A stretch of DNA of 8,850 nucleotides from Candidatus Sulfotelmatobacter sp. (lineage in GTDB: Bacteria > Acidobacteriota > Terriglobia > Terriglobales > Acidobacteriaceae). Positions 1 to 7,255 of this stretch are shown here, piece by piece. Each line of letters starts with the position of its first letter. Within the stretch, counting starts at the first letter, position 1. The position numbers were made by a program, and so were the translations under genes. The notes below the pieces were generated by a model that worked only from the letters and a program-made list of their open reading frames with translations, searched no databases and was not told the origin of the DNA. Location: assembly GCA_030044775.1 (NCBI GenBank), contig JASICF010000044.1, forward strand, positions 1 through 8,850, in the 5' to 3' direction.

Positions 1-329
1 CTGACGCCGGTTTTGCTTTCACTCTTGAACCCGGCCGCCTCAACCGTTAAATCGTATCGGCCGACGGAAACTGCAGGAAAGGTATAGAGCCCTTCGCCGT
101 TAGAAATCGCAATGTATTCCGATCGAACCGATTGGTTGATCAGAGTAACCTTCGCCCCCGGAATCACCGCTCCGCTTGGGTCTTTGATAGTCCCTGAAAG
201 GCTTCCGTTGGCCCCGGCAAATAAGAAGACGGGCAACAAAAACAGAATTGCAACGACCACCGTCGTCCTAGGCTTGAATCTGGAACCCCTATTAAAAGAG
301 CGACTCCCGTTTGATTGCTTATGATTCAT
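1..329 (-). CDS. TonB-dependent receptor-like outer-membrane protein with N-terminal carboxypeptidase-regulatory domain (partial, 3' end missing)
   Basis: This minus-strand gene starts with the ATG whose complement lies at 327-329 and stays open to the left edge, giving 109 codons. AAGG (complement of 337-340) lies 7 bases before the start. Residues 1-22 are basic, 23-38 are hydrophobic (VVVAILFLLPVFLFA), and a signal peptidase site probably follows near AGA-N. From residue about 42 the pattern GSLSGTIKDPSGAVIPGAKV, then SNGEGLYTFPAVSVGRYDLTVEAAGFK, is the beta-sandwich of the CarboxypepD_reg family. In acidobacteria this domain usually heads Oar-like TonB-dependent receptors of about 1000-1200 residues. 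The barrel lies outside the window, so a different surface protein with the same domain remains possible. The gene diverges from the GH38 mannosidase, which fits glycan import beside an exported glycosidase, but that link is inference. Confidence 0.82.
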   Translation of the reverse strand, partial: MNHKQSNGSRSFNRGSRFKPRTTVVVAILFLLPVFLFAGANGSLSGTIKDPSGAVIPGAKVTLINQSVRSEYIAISNGEGLYTFPAVSVGRYDLTVEAAGFKSESKTGV

Positions 330-347
330 ATGAGTGCCTTGGCATAC

Positions 348-372
348 GAAAATGAAATTGAAATTCATTTTC
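348..372. promoter_or_regulatory. Fur-box-like inverted repeat upstream of the receptor gene
   Basis: GAAAATGAA (348-356) and TTCATTTTC (364-372) are perfect 9-base inverted arms around a 7-base centre. The 19 bases at 354-372 match the classical Fur box GATAATGATAATCATTATC at 14 of 19 positions. Read as hexamers the site is GAAAAT, GAAATT, GAAATT, C, then ATTTTC. Outer half-sites GGCAT (341-345) and ATGCC (376-380) extend the symmetry imperfectly to 40 bases. It lies 18 bases upstream of the receptor start codon, a position suited to repression. Binding by Fur is inferred; A/T-rich promoter DNA can resemble this site by chance. Confidence 0.4.
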
Positions 373-485
373 ATAATGCCTGCTGGAGGCTGTCTTTGGC
401 TGTGATCGCTGTCACCTTCGGATGTGCCGCCCCGCACTTCGCCCAGTCCGGGAACATCCGTCCGGCAGACGGGAGCGGTGTGTAA
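352..485 (+). pseudogene. Possible decayed signal-peptide remnant (frameshifted)
   Basis: From the ATG at 352 the frame reads MKLKFIFIMPAGGCLWL and stops at 403-405. A second frame from 396 reads LAVIAVTFGCAAPHFAQ, then SGNIRPADGSGV, and stops at 483-485. Joined by one frame change, the two make a convincing basic-hydrophobic-AQ signal peptide followed by a short hydrophilic tail. Neither part has a clear ribosome binding site, and the first codons overlap the palindrome at 348-372, so part of the resemblance could be chance. No further homologous coding sequence follows. It may instead be plain promoter DNA of the divergent genes. Confidence 0.2.
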
Positions 486-526
486 CAATACTCCGTGCCG
501 CGACCCCGTCTTTTTTCACGATTCTT

Positions 527-531
527 GGAGG
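527..531 (+). promoter_or_regulatory. Ribosome binding site fixing the mannosidase start
   Basis: GGAGG is followed by 8 bases and then ATG at 540. The earlier in-frame ATG at 495 has no such site and would place 15 extra residues before the signal peptide, so 540 is preferred. Confidence 0.75.
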
Positions 532-539
532 CTTCAGGG

Positions 540-3500
540 ATGCGAGGGGCTTTCAGCAGTTGGATGACGCTGCTTCTTTTGTGCCTGCTCGTTTCGGGCT
601 CAGCCCAGACACAAGAGTCCGCTAAACCAGACTTGACGAAACAGCCGACTCTTTACGTTGTTGGCTATGCGCACCTCGATACGGAGTGGCGGTGGGAATA
701 TCCGCAGGTGATCAGCGAATATCTTCGCAACACGCTGGAGCAAAATTTCGCGCTTTTCGATAAGTATCCGCACTACATTTTTAATTTCAGCGGCGCGAAC
801 CGTTATCGCTTAATGAAGGAATACTATCCTGCGGACTTTGCCCGTTTGAAAAGTTATGTGAAAGAAGGCCGCTGGTTTCCTGCGGGCTCGTCGATGGAAG
901 AAGGCGATGTGAACACTCCCAGCGCCGAAACGATTGTTCGCCAGATTCTCTATGGCAATAACTGGTTCCGCGCAGAATTTGGCAAAGCCAGCGCCGAATA
1001 TATGTTGCCCGACTGCTTTGGATTTCCCGCCTCGCTGCCGACGATTCTGGCACATTCTGGAGTAAAAGGGTTTTCCACACAAAAACTGGTTTGGGGATCC
1101 TCCGCCCCGGGTGGGGGAGCAGAGTCACCGGAACAAACTCCGGAAGGAACTCCCTTTAACGTCGGCGTTTGGGTTGGTCCCGATGGCGAAAGTGTTCTTG
1201 CCGGCTTGAATCCCGGCGATTACGCAGCAGGCATCAACAGCGATTTGAGCAAACCGCTCGCGCCACTCCCGCCCGATCAAGTCCTCGCAGATTTCAATCA
1301 GAGACTTCGAGCATTACAGCAGGAACGCGACCAGGCAGATGCAAGCAATTCCATGATGGACACAAAAGACATTGAGGATTATCTGGCTGTGCGCAGCCAG
1401 CAGAAGGCCGAGGCCCACGCGCGGGCCGATCAGGAATTGAGCCACCATCAATACGATTGGGCTGCTCGGGTCGAATTAAACGGCAAAGTCAGCGGCGTCT
1501 CGACCGATTATCACTATTACGGAACCGGAGATATCGGAGGCGCGCCGAATGAGGATTCGGTGAAGCGTCTCGAAGCGATTCTCTCTGGCGGCGCTGCCCG
1601 TCTGCCGCTTGATGTTGACTCCCAGTTCTCGCGCTTTTCTCACGCCCAGGGGCCACCCATACAACTTGGCGGGGGTCCGGTGCACGTGATCTCGGCCAAT
1701 GCCGAGCAAATGTTTCTGGATGTCACTCCGGCGGAGGCTGCCGGCCTGCCGCGATATACCGGCGAAATGGAGCTAACCAATCACTCAGCCGGTTCGCTCA
1801 CGTCGCAGGCTTACCAGAAGCGGTGGTTGCGCAAAGAAGAATTGTTGGCAGAGGCGGCAGAGGAAAGTTCGATCGCAGCGGCATGGCTGGGCGCTCGTCG
1901 TTATCCTCTCGAGCGACTGAATAACGCCTGGACACTCGTCATGGGTGGACACTTTCACGACCTCGCCGCTGGAACCGCGACCCCCAAGGCTTACGAGTTT
2001 GCCTGGAATGATGACGTGATCGCCATGAATCAGTTTGCCGGGGTGCTGACAGACGCGACGGAAGCCGTTGCGGCGGGGATGGATACGCAGGTAAAAGGGG
2101 TGCCGGTGGTTGTGTTTAATCCGTTGAGCGTTGAGCGGGAGGACGTGGTGGAGGCAAAGATCGATTTCCCGGGAGGAATACCAGCAGGGGTGCGAGTGAT
2201 TGGTCCCGACGGAAAAGACGCCCCAGCGCAGATATCGGACGGGAAAGTGATTTTTGTGGCGAAGGCGCCAAGCGCGGGATACGCGGTGTATGACGCGCAA
2301 ACGGGCAGCGGAGTCCTCGATATCGAGAGCTTTCTGAAGGTATCGCCCCAGTCGCTCGAGAACTACTATTACCGGGTGACGCTGAACGCGGACGGCGATA
2401 TAGAGAGCATCTTCGACAAGTCGATCGGGAAGGAGTTGTTAAGCGCTCCGGCGCGACTCGCAATTTCGTATGACAACCCGGCGCAATGGCCTGCATGGAA
2501 TATGGATTGGGACCAGGAGCAGGCTGCTCCGAGAGAATACGTGCACGGTCCGGCAGAAAGTCGCGTGGTTGAGAATGGCCCCGCGCGAATCGCAATCGAA
2601 GTTACACGGGAGACGGCAGGATCCAAGTTTGTGCAGACAATTCGATTGAGCGCAGGCGACGCGGGCAAGCGAATCGAAATTGCGAATGCGATTGACTGGC
2701 GGACGAAAGAATCGAACCTGAAGGCGGTGTTTCCGCTGACGGCTTCGAACGAAATGGCGACCTATAACTGGGATATTGGGACGATCGAGCGGCCGACGGC
2801 GCTGCCGAAAAAGTTTGAAGTGGCTTCACATCAGTGGATCGATTTGACGGATGCGAGCGGGGAGTTTGGAGCAACGATTCTGACCGATTGCAAGAACGGC
2901 TCGGACAAGCCAAACGATCATACGATCCGGCTGACACTCATAAGGACACCGGGCACGCGCGGCGGATACGCCGACCAGGGTACGCAAGATATCGGGCATC
3001 ATGAATTTGTCTACGGAATTGCGGGACATGCAGGCGGATGGCGCGACGCCCGGACCGATTGGCAGGGGCAGAGATTGAATGATCCGCTCATTGCGTTTCA
3101 GACATCGCCTCACGCCGGAGCTCTAGGTCGCGAGTTTTCGCTGCTCAAAATCAGCAATCCGCGCATTCGCCTGCTGGCTCTAAAGAAGGCCGAATTAAGT
3201 GATGAGATCATCGTGCGAATGGTCGAGCTTGACGGCAAACCGCAAAAAGATGTTCGCGTCGAATTCGCTGCTCCGCCCGTTGCGGCCCGCGAGGTCAACG
3301 GTCAAGAGCAGCCGGTCGGCACGGCTAAGATCGAACACGGAGCTCTTCTGACTTCATTCTCGGCTTTCCAGCCGCGTACTTTCGCCGTGCGATTGGCACC
3401 TTCCAAAGCCAGAGTCGGCCCCCCAAGTTCGCTCCCCGTTTCTCTTCCTTATGATCTGACGACCGCTACTCTGGTCGGAGCAAAATCGGAGATCGGATTT

Positions 3501-4097
3501 GACGGAGCGGGAAACACGCTGCCCGCCGAAATGCTGCCCACCGAGATCACTTTCAATGACGTGAAATTCGAACTCGGCCCGTCGGGAAATGGTTCTCCCA
3601 ACGCGGTAATCGCCAGAGGCCAGGTGATCCCCCTCCCCGCAGGCCGTTTCAACAGGGCGTACGTGATCGCTGCTTCAGCCGATGGAGATCAAAAGGCAAC
3701 CTTTGCGGTCGGAAATAAAAAAATTGATCTGGATATCGAAGACTGGGGCGGCTTCATCGGCCAGTGGGATGATCGCCAATGGAGCTCGAACGATACTTCA
3801 AACGACGACTACGGCAAAATGATCGGCCTCGGGACCGGCTTCATCAAACGCGCTGACCTGGCATGGTATTGCGATCATCATCACAATGAGCAGGGTGAAA
3901 ATGTACCCTATCGTTATTCGTACTTGTTTGCTTATGCAATCGACTTGCCCCCGGGCGCGAAAACGCTGACCCTCCCCGACAACGATAAAATTCGCATCTT
4001 CGCCGTGTCGGTGGGCGGCCAAAATCCGGCGGTGACGCCGGTGCATCCGCTCTACGATGTGCTGCCATCGGAGCGTGAAATGCAGGCCCAAAAATAA
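540..4097 (+). CDS. Exported GH38 family alpha-mannosidase
   Basis: This 1185-residue glycoside hydrolase family 38 enzyme should release alpha-linked mannose from glycans by a zinc-dependent retaining mechanism. Residues 1-22 (core TLLLLCLLVSGSA) form a signal peptide, so it acts in the periplasm or outside. The catalytic domain begins at YVVGYAHLDTEW; H45 and D47 are zinc ligands by family alignment. D158 in YMLPDCFGF is the expected nucleophile and third ligand. GEMELTNHSAGSLTSQ (about 408-423) and GGHFHDLAAGTATP (H473, D474) mark the helical middle domain and supply the fourth ligand. A beta-rich GH38 C-terminal region follows (about 520-955), then an extra domain of about 190 residues (968-1158). 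A charged, Ala/Gln-rich insert lies near 260-305. The DNA start is 540, not 495, because GGAGG lies 8 bases upstream. No terminator hairpin is visible after the TAA. The family call is secure; linkage specificity cannot be read from the sequence. Confidence 0.95.
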   Translation: MRGAFSSWMTLLLLCLLVSGSAQTQESAKPDLTKQPTLYVVGYAHLDTEWRWEYPQVISEYLRNTLEQNFALFDKYPHYIFNFSGANRYRLMKEYYPADFARLKSYVKEGRWFPAGSSMEEGDVNTPSAETIVRQILYGNNWFRAEFGKASAEYMLPDCFGFPASLPTILAHSGVKGFSTQKLVWGSSAPGGGAESPEQTPEGTPFNVGVWVGPDGESVLAGLNPGDYAAGINSDLSKPLAPLPPDQVLADFNQRLRALQQERDQADASNSMMDTKDIEDYLAVRSQQKAEAHARADQELSHHQYDWAARVELNGKVSGVSTDYHYYGTGDIGGAPNEDSVKRLEAILSGGAARLPLDVDSQFSRFSHAQGPPIQLGGGPVHVISANAEQMFLDVTPAEAAGLPRYTGEMELTNHSAGSLTSQAYQKRWLRKEELLAEAAEESSIAAAWLGARRYPLERLNNAWTLVMGGHFHDLAAGTATPKAYEFAWNDDVIAMNQFAGVLTDATEAVAAGMDTQVKGVPVVVFNPLSVEREDVVEAKIDFPGGIPAGVRVIGPDGKDAPAQISDGKVIFVAKAPSAGYAVYDAQTGSGVLDIESFLKVSPQSLENYYYRVTLNADGDIESIFDKSIGKELLSAPARLAISYDNPAQWPAWNMDWDQEQAAPREYVHGPAESRVVENGPARIAIEVTRETAGSKFVQTIRLSAGDAGKRIEIANAIDWRTKESNLKAVFPLTASNEMATYNWDIGTIERPTALPKKFEVASHQWIDLTDASGEFGATILTDCKNGSDKPNDHTIRLTLIRTPGTRGGYADQGTQDIGHHEFVYGIAGHAGGWRDARTDWQGQRLNDPLIAFQTSPHAGALGREFSLLKISNPRIRLLALKKAELSDEIIVRMVELDGKPQKDVRVEFAAPPVAAREVNGQEQPVGTAKIEHGALLTSFSAFQPRTFAVRLAPSKARVGPPSSLPVSLPYDLTTATLVGAKSEIGFDGAGNTLPAEMLPTEITFNDVKFELGPSGNGSPNAVIARGQVIPLPAGRFNRAYVIAASADGDQKATFAVGNKKIDLDIEDWGGFIGQWDDRQWSSNDTSNDDYGKMIGLGTGFIKRADLAWYCDHHHNEQGENVPYRYSYLFAYAIDLPPGAKTLTLPDNDKIRIFAVSVGGQNPAVTPVHPLYDVLPSEREMQAQK

Positions 4098-4112
4098 TTT
4101 TTCCAGATGCTG

Positions 4113-4140
4113 TTGCTTCGCTTGACAGTGAGAGTATACT
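4113..4140 (+). promoter_or_regulatory. Putative promoter of the GntR-family gene
   Basis: TATACT (4135-4140) matches the -10 consensus at 5 of 6 positions. TTGCTT (4113-4118), a weak -35, lies 16 bases upstream. A perfect TTGACA is present at 4122-4127 but is too close to TATACT, and no good -10 lies 17 bases after it. Transcription from TATACT would give a leader of roughly 35-40 bases before the ATG at 4184. Confidence 0.4.
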
Positions 4141-4145
4141 CACTG
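4126..4145. promoter_or_regulatory. Palindromic operator candidate for the adjacent GntR regulator
   Basis: CAGTGAG (4126-4132) and CTCACTG (4139-4145) are perfect 7-base inverted arms around AGTATA. The core GAGTATACTC (4132-4141) is itself a perfect 10-base palindrome in an offset register. The GT...AC half-site pattern is the hallmark of GntR-family operators. The site covers the likely -10 element and lies about 40 bases before the regulator start, so autoregulation is the simplest reading. The binding protein is inferred. Confidence 0.55.
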
Positions 4146-4183
4146 GGTCGGCTGGTACACTTATCGGACCACTCCCTGTTTTG

Positions 4184-4891
4184 ATGGCAACTCCGACCAA
4201 ACCCGATTTCGAAATTGTGCGCCGCAACCGCGTTTATGAAGAGGTTGCGAAGCAGATCGAGCGCTTGATTTTGAAAAAACTCAAGCCTGGCGACCGACTT
4301 CCTTCCGAGCGTGAATTGGCCGACACGCTGCGCGTCAGCCGCGGCTCAATTCGCGATGCGATTCGCGGGCTGGAACTTCTCGGGATGGTCGAGCCCCGTC
4401 AGGGTACTGGAACCATCGTGAGAGAGATTTCCGCCGATTCGGTGGCGAATCCCTTTGCCAACGCTTTGAAACGGCGCAGAGAACTGGTGGGCGAGCTGAT
4501 CGATTTTCGCAAGATGCTGGAGCCGCCGCTGGCTGCCCGCGCCGCCACCCACGCGTCGCCGGAAGAAATCGCCGAGATGGAAGAGATTTTGCGGCGCCAG
4601 GAAGAAAAGCAAGAGCAGGGAGACGCTGCCGTCGATGAGGATACCGACTTCCACTACAGCGTTGCGTTGGCTTCGGATAATAGCGTCGTACTGAAGGTGA
4701 TCGACATTTTGATGGAGCAGTTGCGCGACACCCGGGCGCGCTCGTTGCAGGTAGCGGGCCGGCCGCAGAAGTCTCTTTCCGGTCACCGGCGCATTCTGGC
4801 GGCAATCAAGCGGCGCGACAGTGAGGCCGCGAGTGCGGCCATGTGGCGGCACTTGGAAGACGTGGAAGAAATTGTTCTGAACAAGTTCTAA
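4184..4891 (+). CDS. FadR-subfamily GntR transcriptional regulator (HTH plus FCD ligand domain)
   Basis: A 235-residue DNA-binding regulator. Residues 15-80 form the winged helix: VYEEVAKQIERLI, LKPGDRLPSERELADTL, VSRGSIRDAIRGLELLGMV and the wing QGTGTIV. Residues about 97-230 are the helical FCD ligand domain. It keeps the metal or ligand set D153 and H157 (DTDFH), H201 (GHRRI) and H223 (WRHL), typical of regulators that sense carboxylates or sugar acids. The start could be TTG at 4181 or ATG at 4184; ATG is chosen, though no good ribosome binding site precedes either. The palindrome at 4126-4145 suggests self-repression. It sits between the mannosidase and the AAA/oxidoreductase operon on the same strand, and could control either; a 2-oxoacid or related carboxylate is a reasonable effector guess but is not shown by the sequence. 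Confidence 0.93.
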   Translation: MATPTKPDFEIVRRNRVYEEVAKQIERLILKKLKPGDRLPSERELADTLRVSRGSIRDAIRGLELLGMVEPRQGTGTIVREISADSVANPFANALKRRRELVGELIDFRKMLEPPLAARAATHASPEEIAEMEEILRRQEEKQEQGDAAVDEDTDFHYSVALASDNSVVLKVIDILMEQLRDTRARSLQVAGRPQKSLSGHRRILAAIKRRDSEAASAAMWRHLEDVEEIVLNKF

Positions 4892-5040
4892 GCCGGCGGA
4901 AGTGGGCCGCTGGTTTCGAAAGCTGGGGATCATCGAATTGCTGGAAGATCGCTTGAACGCATGCGCATCGGCGCGGCGATCATGGTGACGACAACGACCA
5001 TAGGAACGACAGTGGCGCTCAGATCGGTTTACGACTTGCG
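4892..5040. other. Intergenic region between the GntR gene and the AAA ATPase operon
   Basis: These 149 bases show no convincing -35/-10 pair, terminator hairpin or strong ribosome binding site. The GntR reading frame stays open after its TAA for another 50 codons to a TGA at 5042-5044, which overlaps the ATPase ATG. That stretch contains a 27-codon ATG frame (MRIGAAIMVTTTT...). No homology or usable signal is recognised, so it is treated as non-coding. With genes on the same strand, read-through from the GntR promoter is possible. Confidence 0.4.
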
Positions 5041-7245
5041 ATGAACGACACGTGCTCGACATCCACGACGGTTCTCACCCTCCGCGTTGCGGAAGCGCGC
5101 GTGGAAGATGTGGGCCACGGCATCGCGCGCATGGCGCCGGCAGACCTGCGCCGCATTGGCGCCCGGCCCGGAGACGTATTGAAAATCACCGGCGGCACAG
5201 CGGCCGTCGGCCGTGCAGACCTCGCCGATGACGGACACGAGGGCATGATCCAGATCGATGGAACCTGCCGAAGCAACTGCAATGCTGGATTGCAGGAGCA
5301 AGTCACGGTTTCGCTCATCGACAGGCAGGATGCGGTAGCCGTTCGTCTCTCTCCCATGTGGGTTGGTGCAGCGCCCGCGATCATCGCTCCCGAGCGAATC
5401 GTAGAAGACCTGGAGGATGTGCCGGTGATCACGGGCAGCGTGGTCCGCGTTCCGACCTTCGCCAAGGCGGTCAATTTTCAAGTCGTGCGTACTATTCCCG
5501 CCGGCGCCGTGGTGATCGGTAAGCGCACCGATATTCGCGTCGTGGAAGGCGATCAGGCCGTCTCGCGCGCCCCCTCCGTTTCTTACGAAGACATCGGCGG
5601 GCTGGAGAGAGAAGTTGCGCGAGTTCGCGAGATCGTCGAACTGCCGCTGAAACATTCCCGCGTATTCGAGCGGCTTGGCATTCTCGCGCCCAAGGGGATT
5701 TTGCTCTATGGTCCTCCTGGAACCGGGAAGACATTGCTCGCCCGGGCGGTTGCCGCCGAGAGCCGCGTCCACTTTATTCACCTCAACGGCCCAGAGATTA
5801 TGCGCAAGTTCTATGGCGAAAGCGAGGCCAAGCTGCGCGAGGTTTTCGAAGAAGCGGCGCGACACGCGCCAGCGATCCTGTTTATTGACGAGATCGATGC
5901 GGTCGCGCCTAAGCGCGCGGAAGTCACGGGCGAAGTCGAAAAGCGCGTGGTGGCTCAACTTCTCAGTCTGATGGATGGATTTGTCGCCCGCGGGCAAGTC
6001 ATTGTCATCGGCGCGACCAACATCCCGGAAGTGCTCGATCCCGCCCTTCGCCGCCCCGGACGCTTCGATCGCGAAATTGAAATTGGAGTTCCGAACCAGC
6101 AGGCTCGCTTGCAGATTCTCAGGATCCACACTCGAGCTATGCCGCTGGCGAACGACGTCGATCTACGGGAGATCGCCGAGCACTCCCACGGATTTGTTGG
6201 CGCCGATCTCGAAGCCCTTTGCCAGGAAGTGGGCATGAACGCCTTACGCGGATTTCTGGCTGCGTATCCGCTGCAGGGCGACGGCGAAACTTCGTCCCAA
6301 CTCGAATCCTTACAGGTGACGCGGGAGGATTTTCTCGCCGGATTGAAAGAAGTTGAGCCCAGCGCAACCCGCGAATTCTTTATTGAAAAGAGCGGATCGA
6401 CCTTCACTTCCCTCGCAGGTCTTGAAGAAGTGAAGCGCGTGCTTCACAGCGTCGTCGAGCATTCTCACGTTCACGATGAAATTTACGAGCAAGTGGGACT
6501 TACGCCCCCGCGCGGCATTTTGCTCGTCGGCCCTTCGGGCACCGGAAAAACCGCCATGGCTCGGGCCTTGGCGGGCGAGAAGCAAATCCCGCTGTTTGCG
6601 ATCGACGGGCCTCAGCTCTACTCCAAATGGCTCGGCGAATCGGAACGCGCCCTGCGTGAAGTCTTCAAAAAAGCGCGCCGGGCTGCGCCCTGCATTTTGT
6701 TCTTCGATACGATCGATGCGATTGCGCCGAAGTTCGGCGGCGATCACTTTGGCAGCGATATTTATCAGCGAATTTTGAGCCAACTTCTGCGCGAGATCGA
6801 TAACCTACAAGATGTGAAGGGCGTGATTTTGCTGGCGGCCACGAATCGTCCGGAACGGATCGAGCCGGCGCTCCTGCGCAGCGGGCGATTCGATTACATT
6901 CTGCAATTCGCGAAACCGAATGTGACTGAGCGGGTGGAGATTATGCGGCTGTGCCTGGGCAAAGTGCCTCTTGCGGCCGACGTCAAGATTGAAGAATTTG
7001 CCGAAATGACGGAGGGGTTTACAGGAGCGGACGTTGAGAGCATGTGTAAGAAAGCGGCGCTCTCGGCGATTGCGGAATTTCAGGACGGCGCGCGGGGCGC
7101 GCCGTTTGTCGCCCGACGAAATGATTTTCTAGGGGTGTTGGAATCGGACCGCTGCGGTTCAAAGCCGTTTGCAATCGAGGACGCAACAAAGAGTGCGGAG
7201 GGTTTGCCTTCCGCCTCTACGGGGAATGTTAGCGAAAGCGATTAG
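5041..7245 (+). CDS. CDC48/VAT-like tandem AAA+ ATPase (protein unfoldase)
   Basis: A 734-residue member of the CDC48/p97/VAT family, cytoplasmic hexamers that unfold or extract proteins using ATP. Residues about 10-175 resemble the double-psi barrel N-domain (VEDVGHGIARM, RPGDVLKI, CNAGLQEQVTVSL). D1 is canonical: Walker A GPPGTGKT (224-231), pore loop KFYGE, Walker B FIDEIDA (D283, E284), sensor N327 and arginine fingers R338 and R341. D2 keeps Walker A GPSGTGKT (497-504), pore KWLGE, sensor N602 and R613/R616, but Walker B reads FFDTIDA, with T557 where the catalytic glutamate belongs. D2 should therefore bind ATP but hydrolyse it poorly. The C-terminus lacks a recognisable p97-type tail. 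There is no clear ribosome binding site before 5041; the next internal Met would remove part of the N-domain, so 5041 is kept. Only 10 bases separate it from the next gene. Confidence 0.93.
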   Translation: MNDTCSTSTTVLTLRVAEARVEDVGHGIARMAPADLRRIGARPGDVLKITGGTAAVGRADLADDGHEGMIQIDGTCRSNCNAGLQEQVTVSLIDRQDAVAVRLSPMWVGAAPAIIAPERIVEDLEDVPVITGSVVRVPTFAKAVNFQVVRTIPAGAVVIGKRTDIRVVEGDQAVSRAPSVSYEDIGGLEREVARVREIVELPLKHSRVFERLGILAPKGILLYGPPGTGKTLLARAVAAESRVHFIHLNGPEIMRKFYGESEAKLREVFEEAARHAPAILFIDEIDAVAPKRAEVTGEVEKRVVAQLLSLMDGFVARGQVIVIGATNIPEVLDPALRRPGRFDREIEIGVPNQQARLQILRIHTRAMPLANDVDLREIAEHSHGFVGADLEALCQEVGMNALRGFLAAYPLQGDGETSSQLESLQVTREDFLAGLKEVEPSATREFFIEKSGSTFTSLAGLEEVKRVLHSVVEHSHVHDEIYEQVGLTPPRGILLVGPSGTGKTAMARALAGEKQIPLFAIDGPQLYSKWLGESERALREVFKKARRAAPCILFFDTIDAIAPKFGGDHFGSDIYQRILSQLLREIDNLQDVKGVILLAATNRPERIEPALLRSGRFDYILQFAKPNVTERVEIMRLCLGKVPLAADVKIEEFAEMTEGFTGADVESMCKKAALSAIAEFQDGARGAPFVARRNDFLGVLESDRCGSKPFAIEDATKSAEGLPSASTGNVSESD

Positions 7246-7255
7246 CGAGGTCATC

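Noticed and set aside
495..539. Upstream in-frame start giving a 1200-residue mannosidase
   Set aside because: The GGAGG site 8 bases before the ATG at 540 and the signal peptide that begins there make the longer start unlikely.
422..625. 67-codon plus-strand frame over the mannosidase start
   Set aside because: It overlaps the signal peptide region in another frame, has no ribosome binding site and no recognisable protein features.
4086..4104. A/T-rich end of the mannosidase gene as an intrinsic terminator
   Set aside because: There are runs of A and T around the stop but no GC-rich stem before the T run.
4122..4140. TTGACA and TATACT as a promoter pair
   Set aside because: They are only 7 bases apart, too close for sigma-70; TATACT was paired with a weaker -35 instead.
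4892..5044. Read-through extension of the GntR protein or a 27-codon peptide gene
   Set aside because: The open frame is short enough to be chance, no ribosome binding site is seen and the translation matches nothing recognised.
5029..6129. Long minus-strand open frame (366 codons) opposite the ATPase gene
   Set aside because: It is the antisense shadow of a strongly conserved AAA coding region in GC-rich DNA; its translation shows no family motif.
7169..7255. N-terminal extension of the gamma-type subunit
   Set aside because: It would overlap the ATPase 3' end in another frame, while ATG 7256 has GAGG at good spacing and begins at the family-like sequence.
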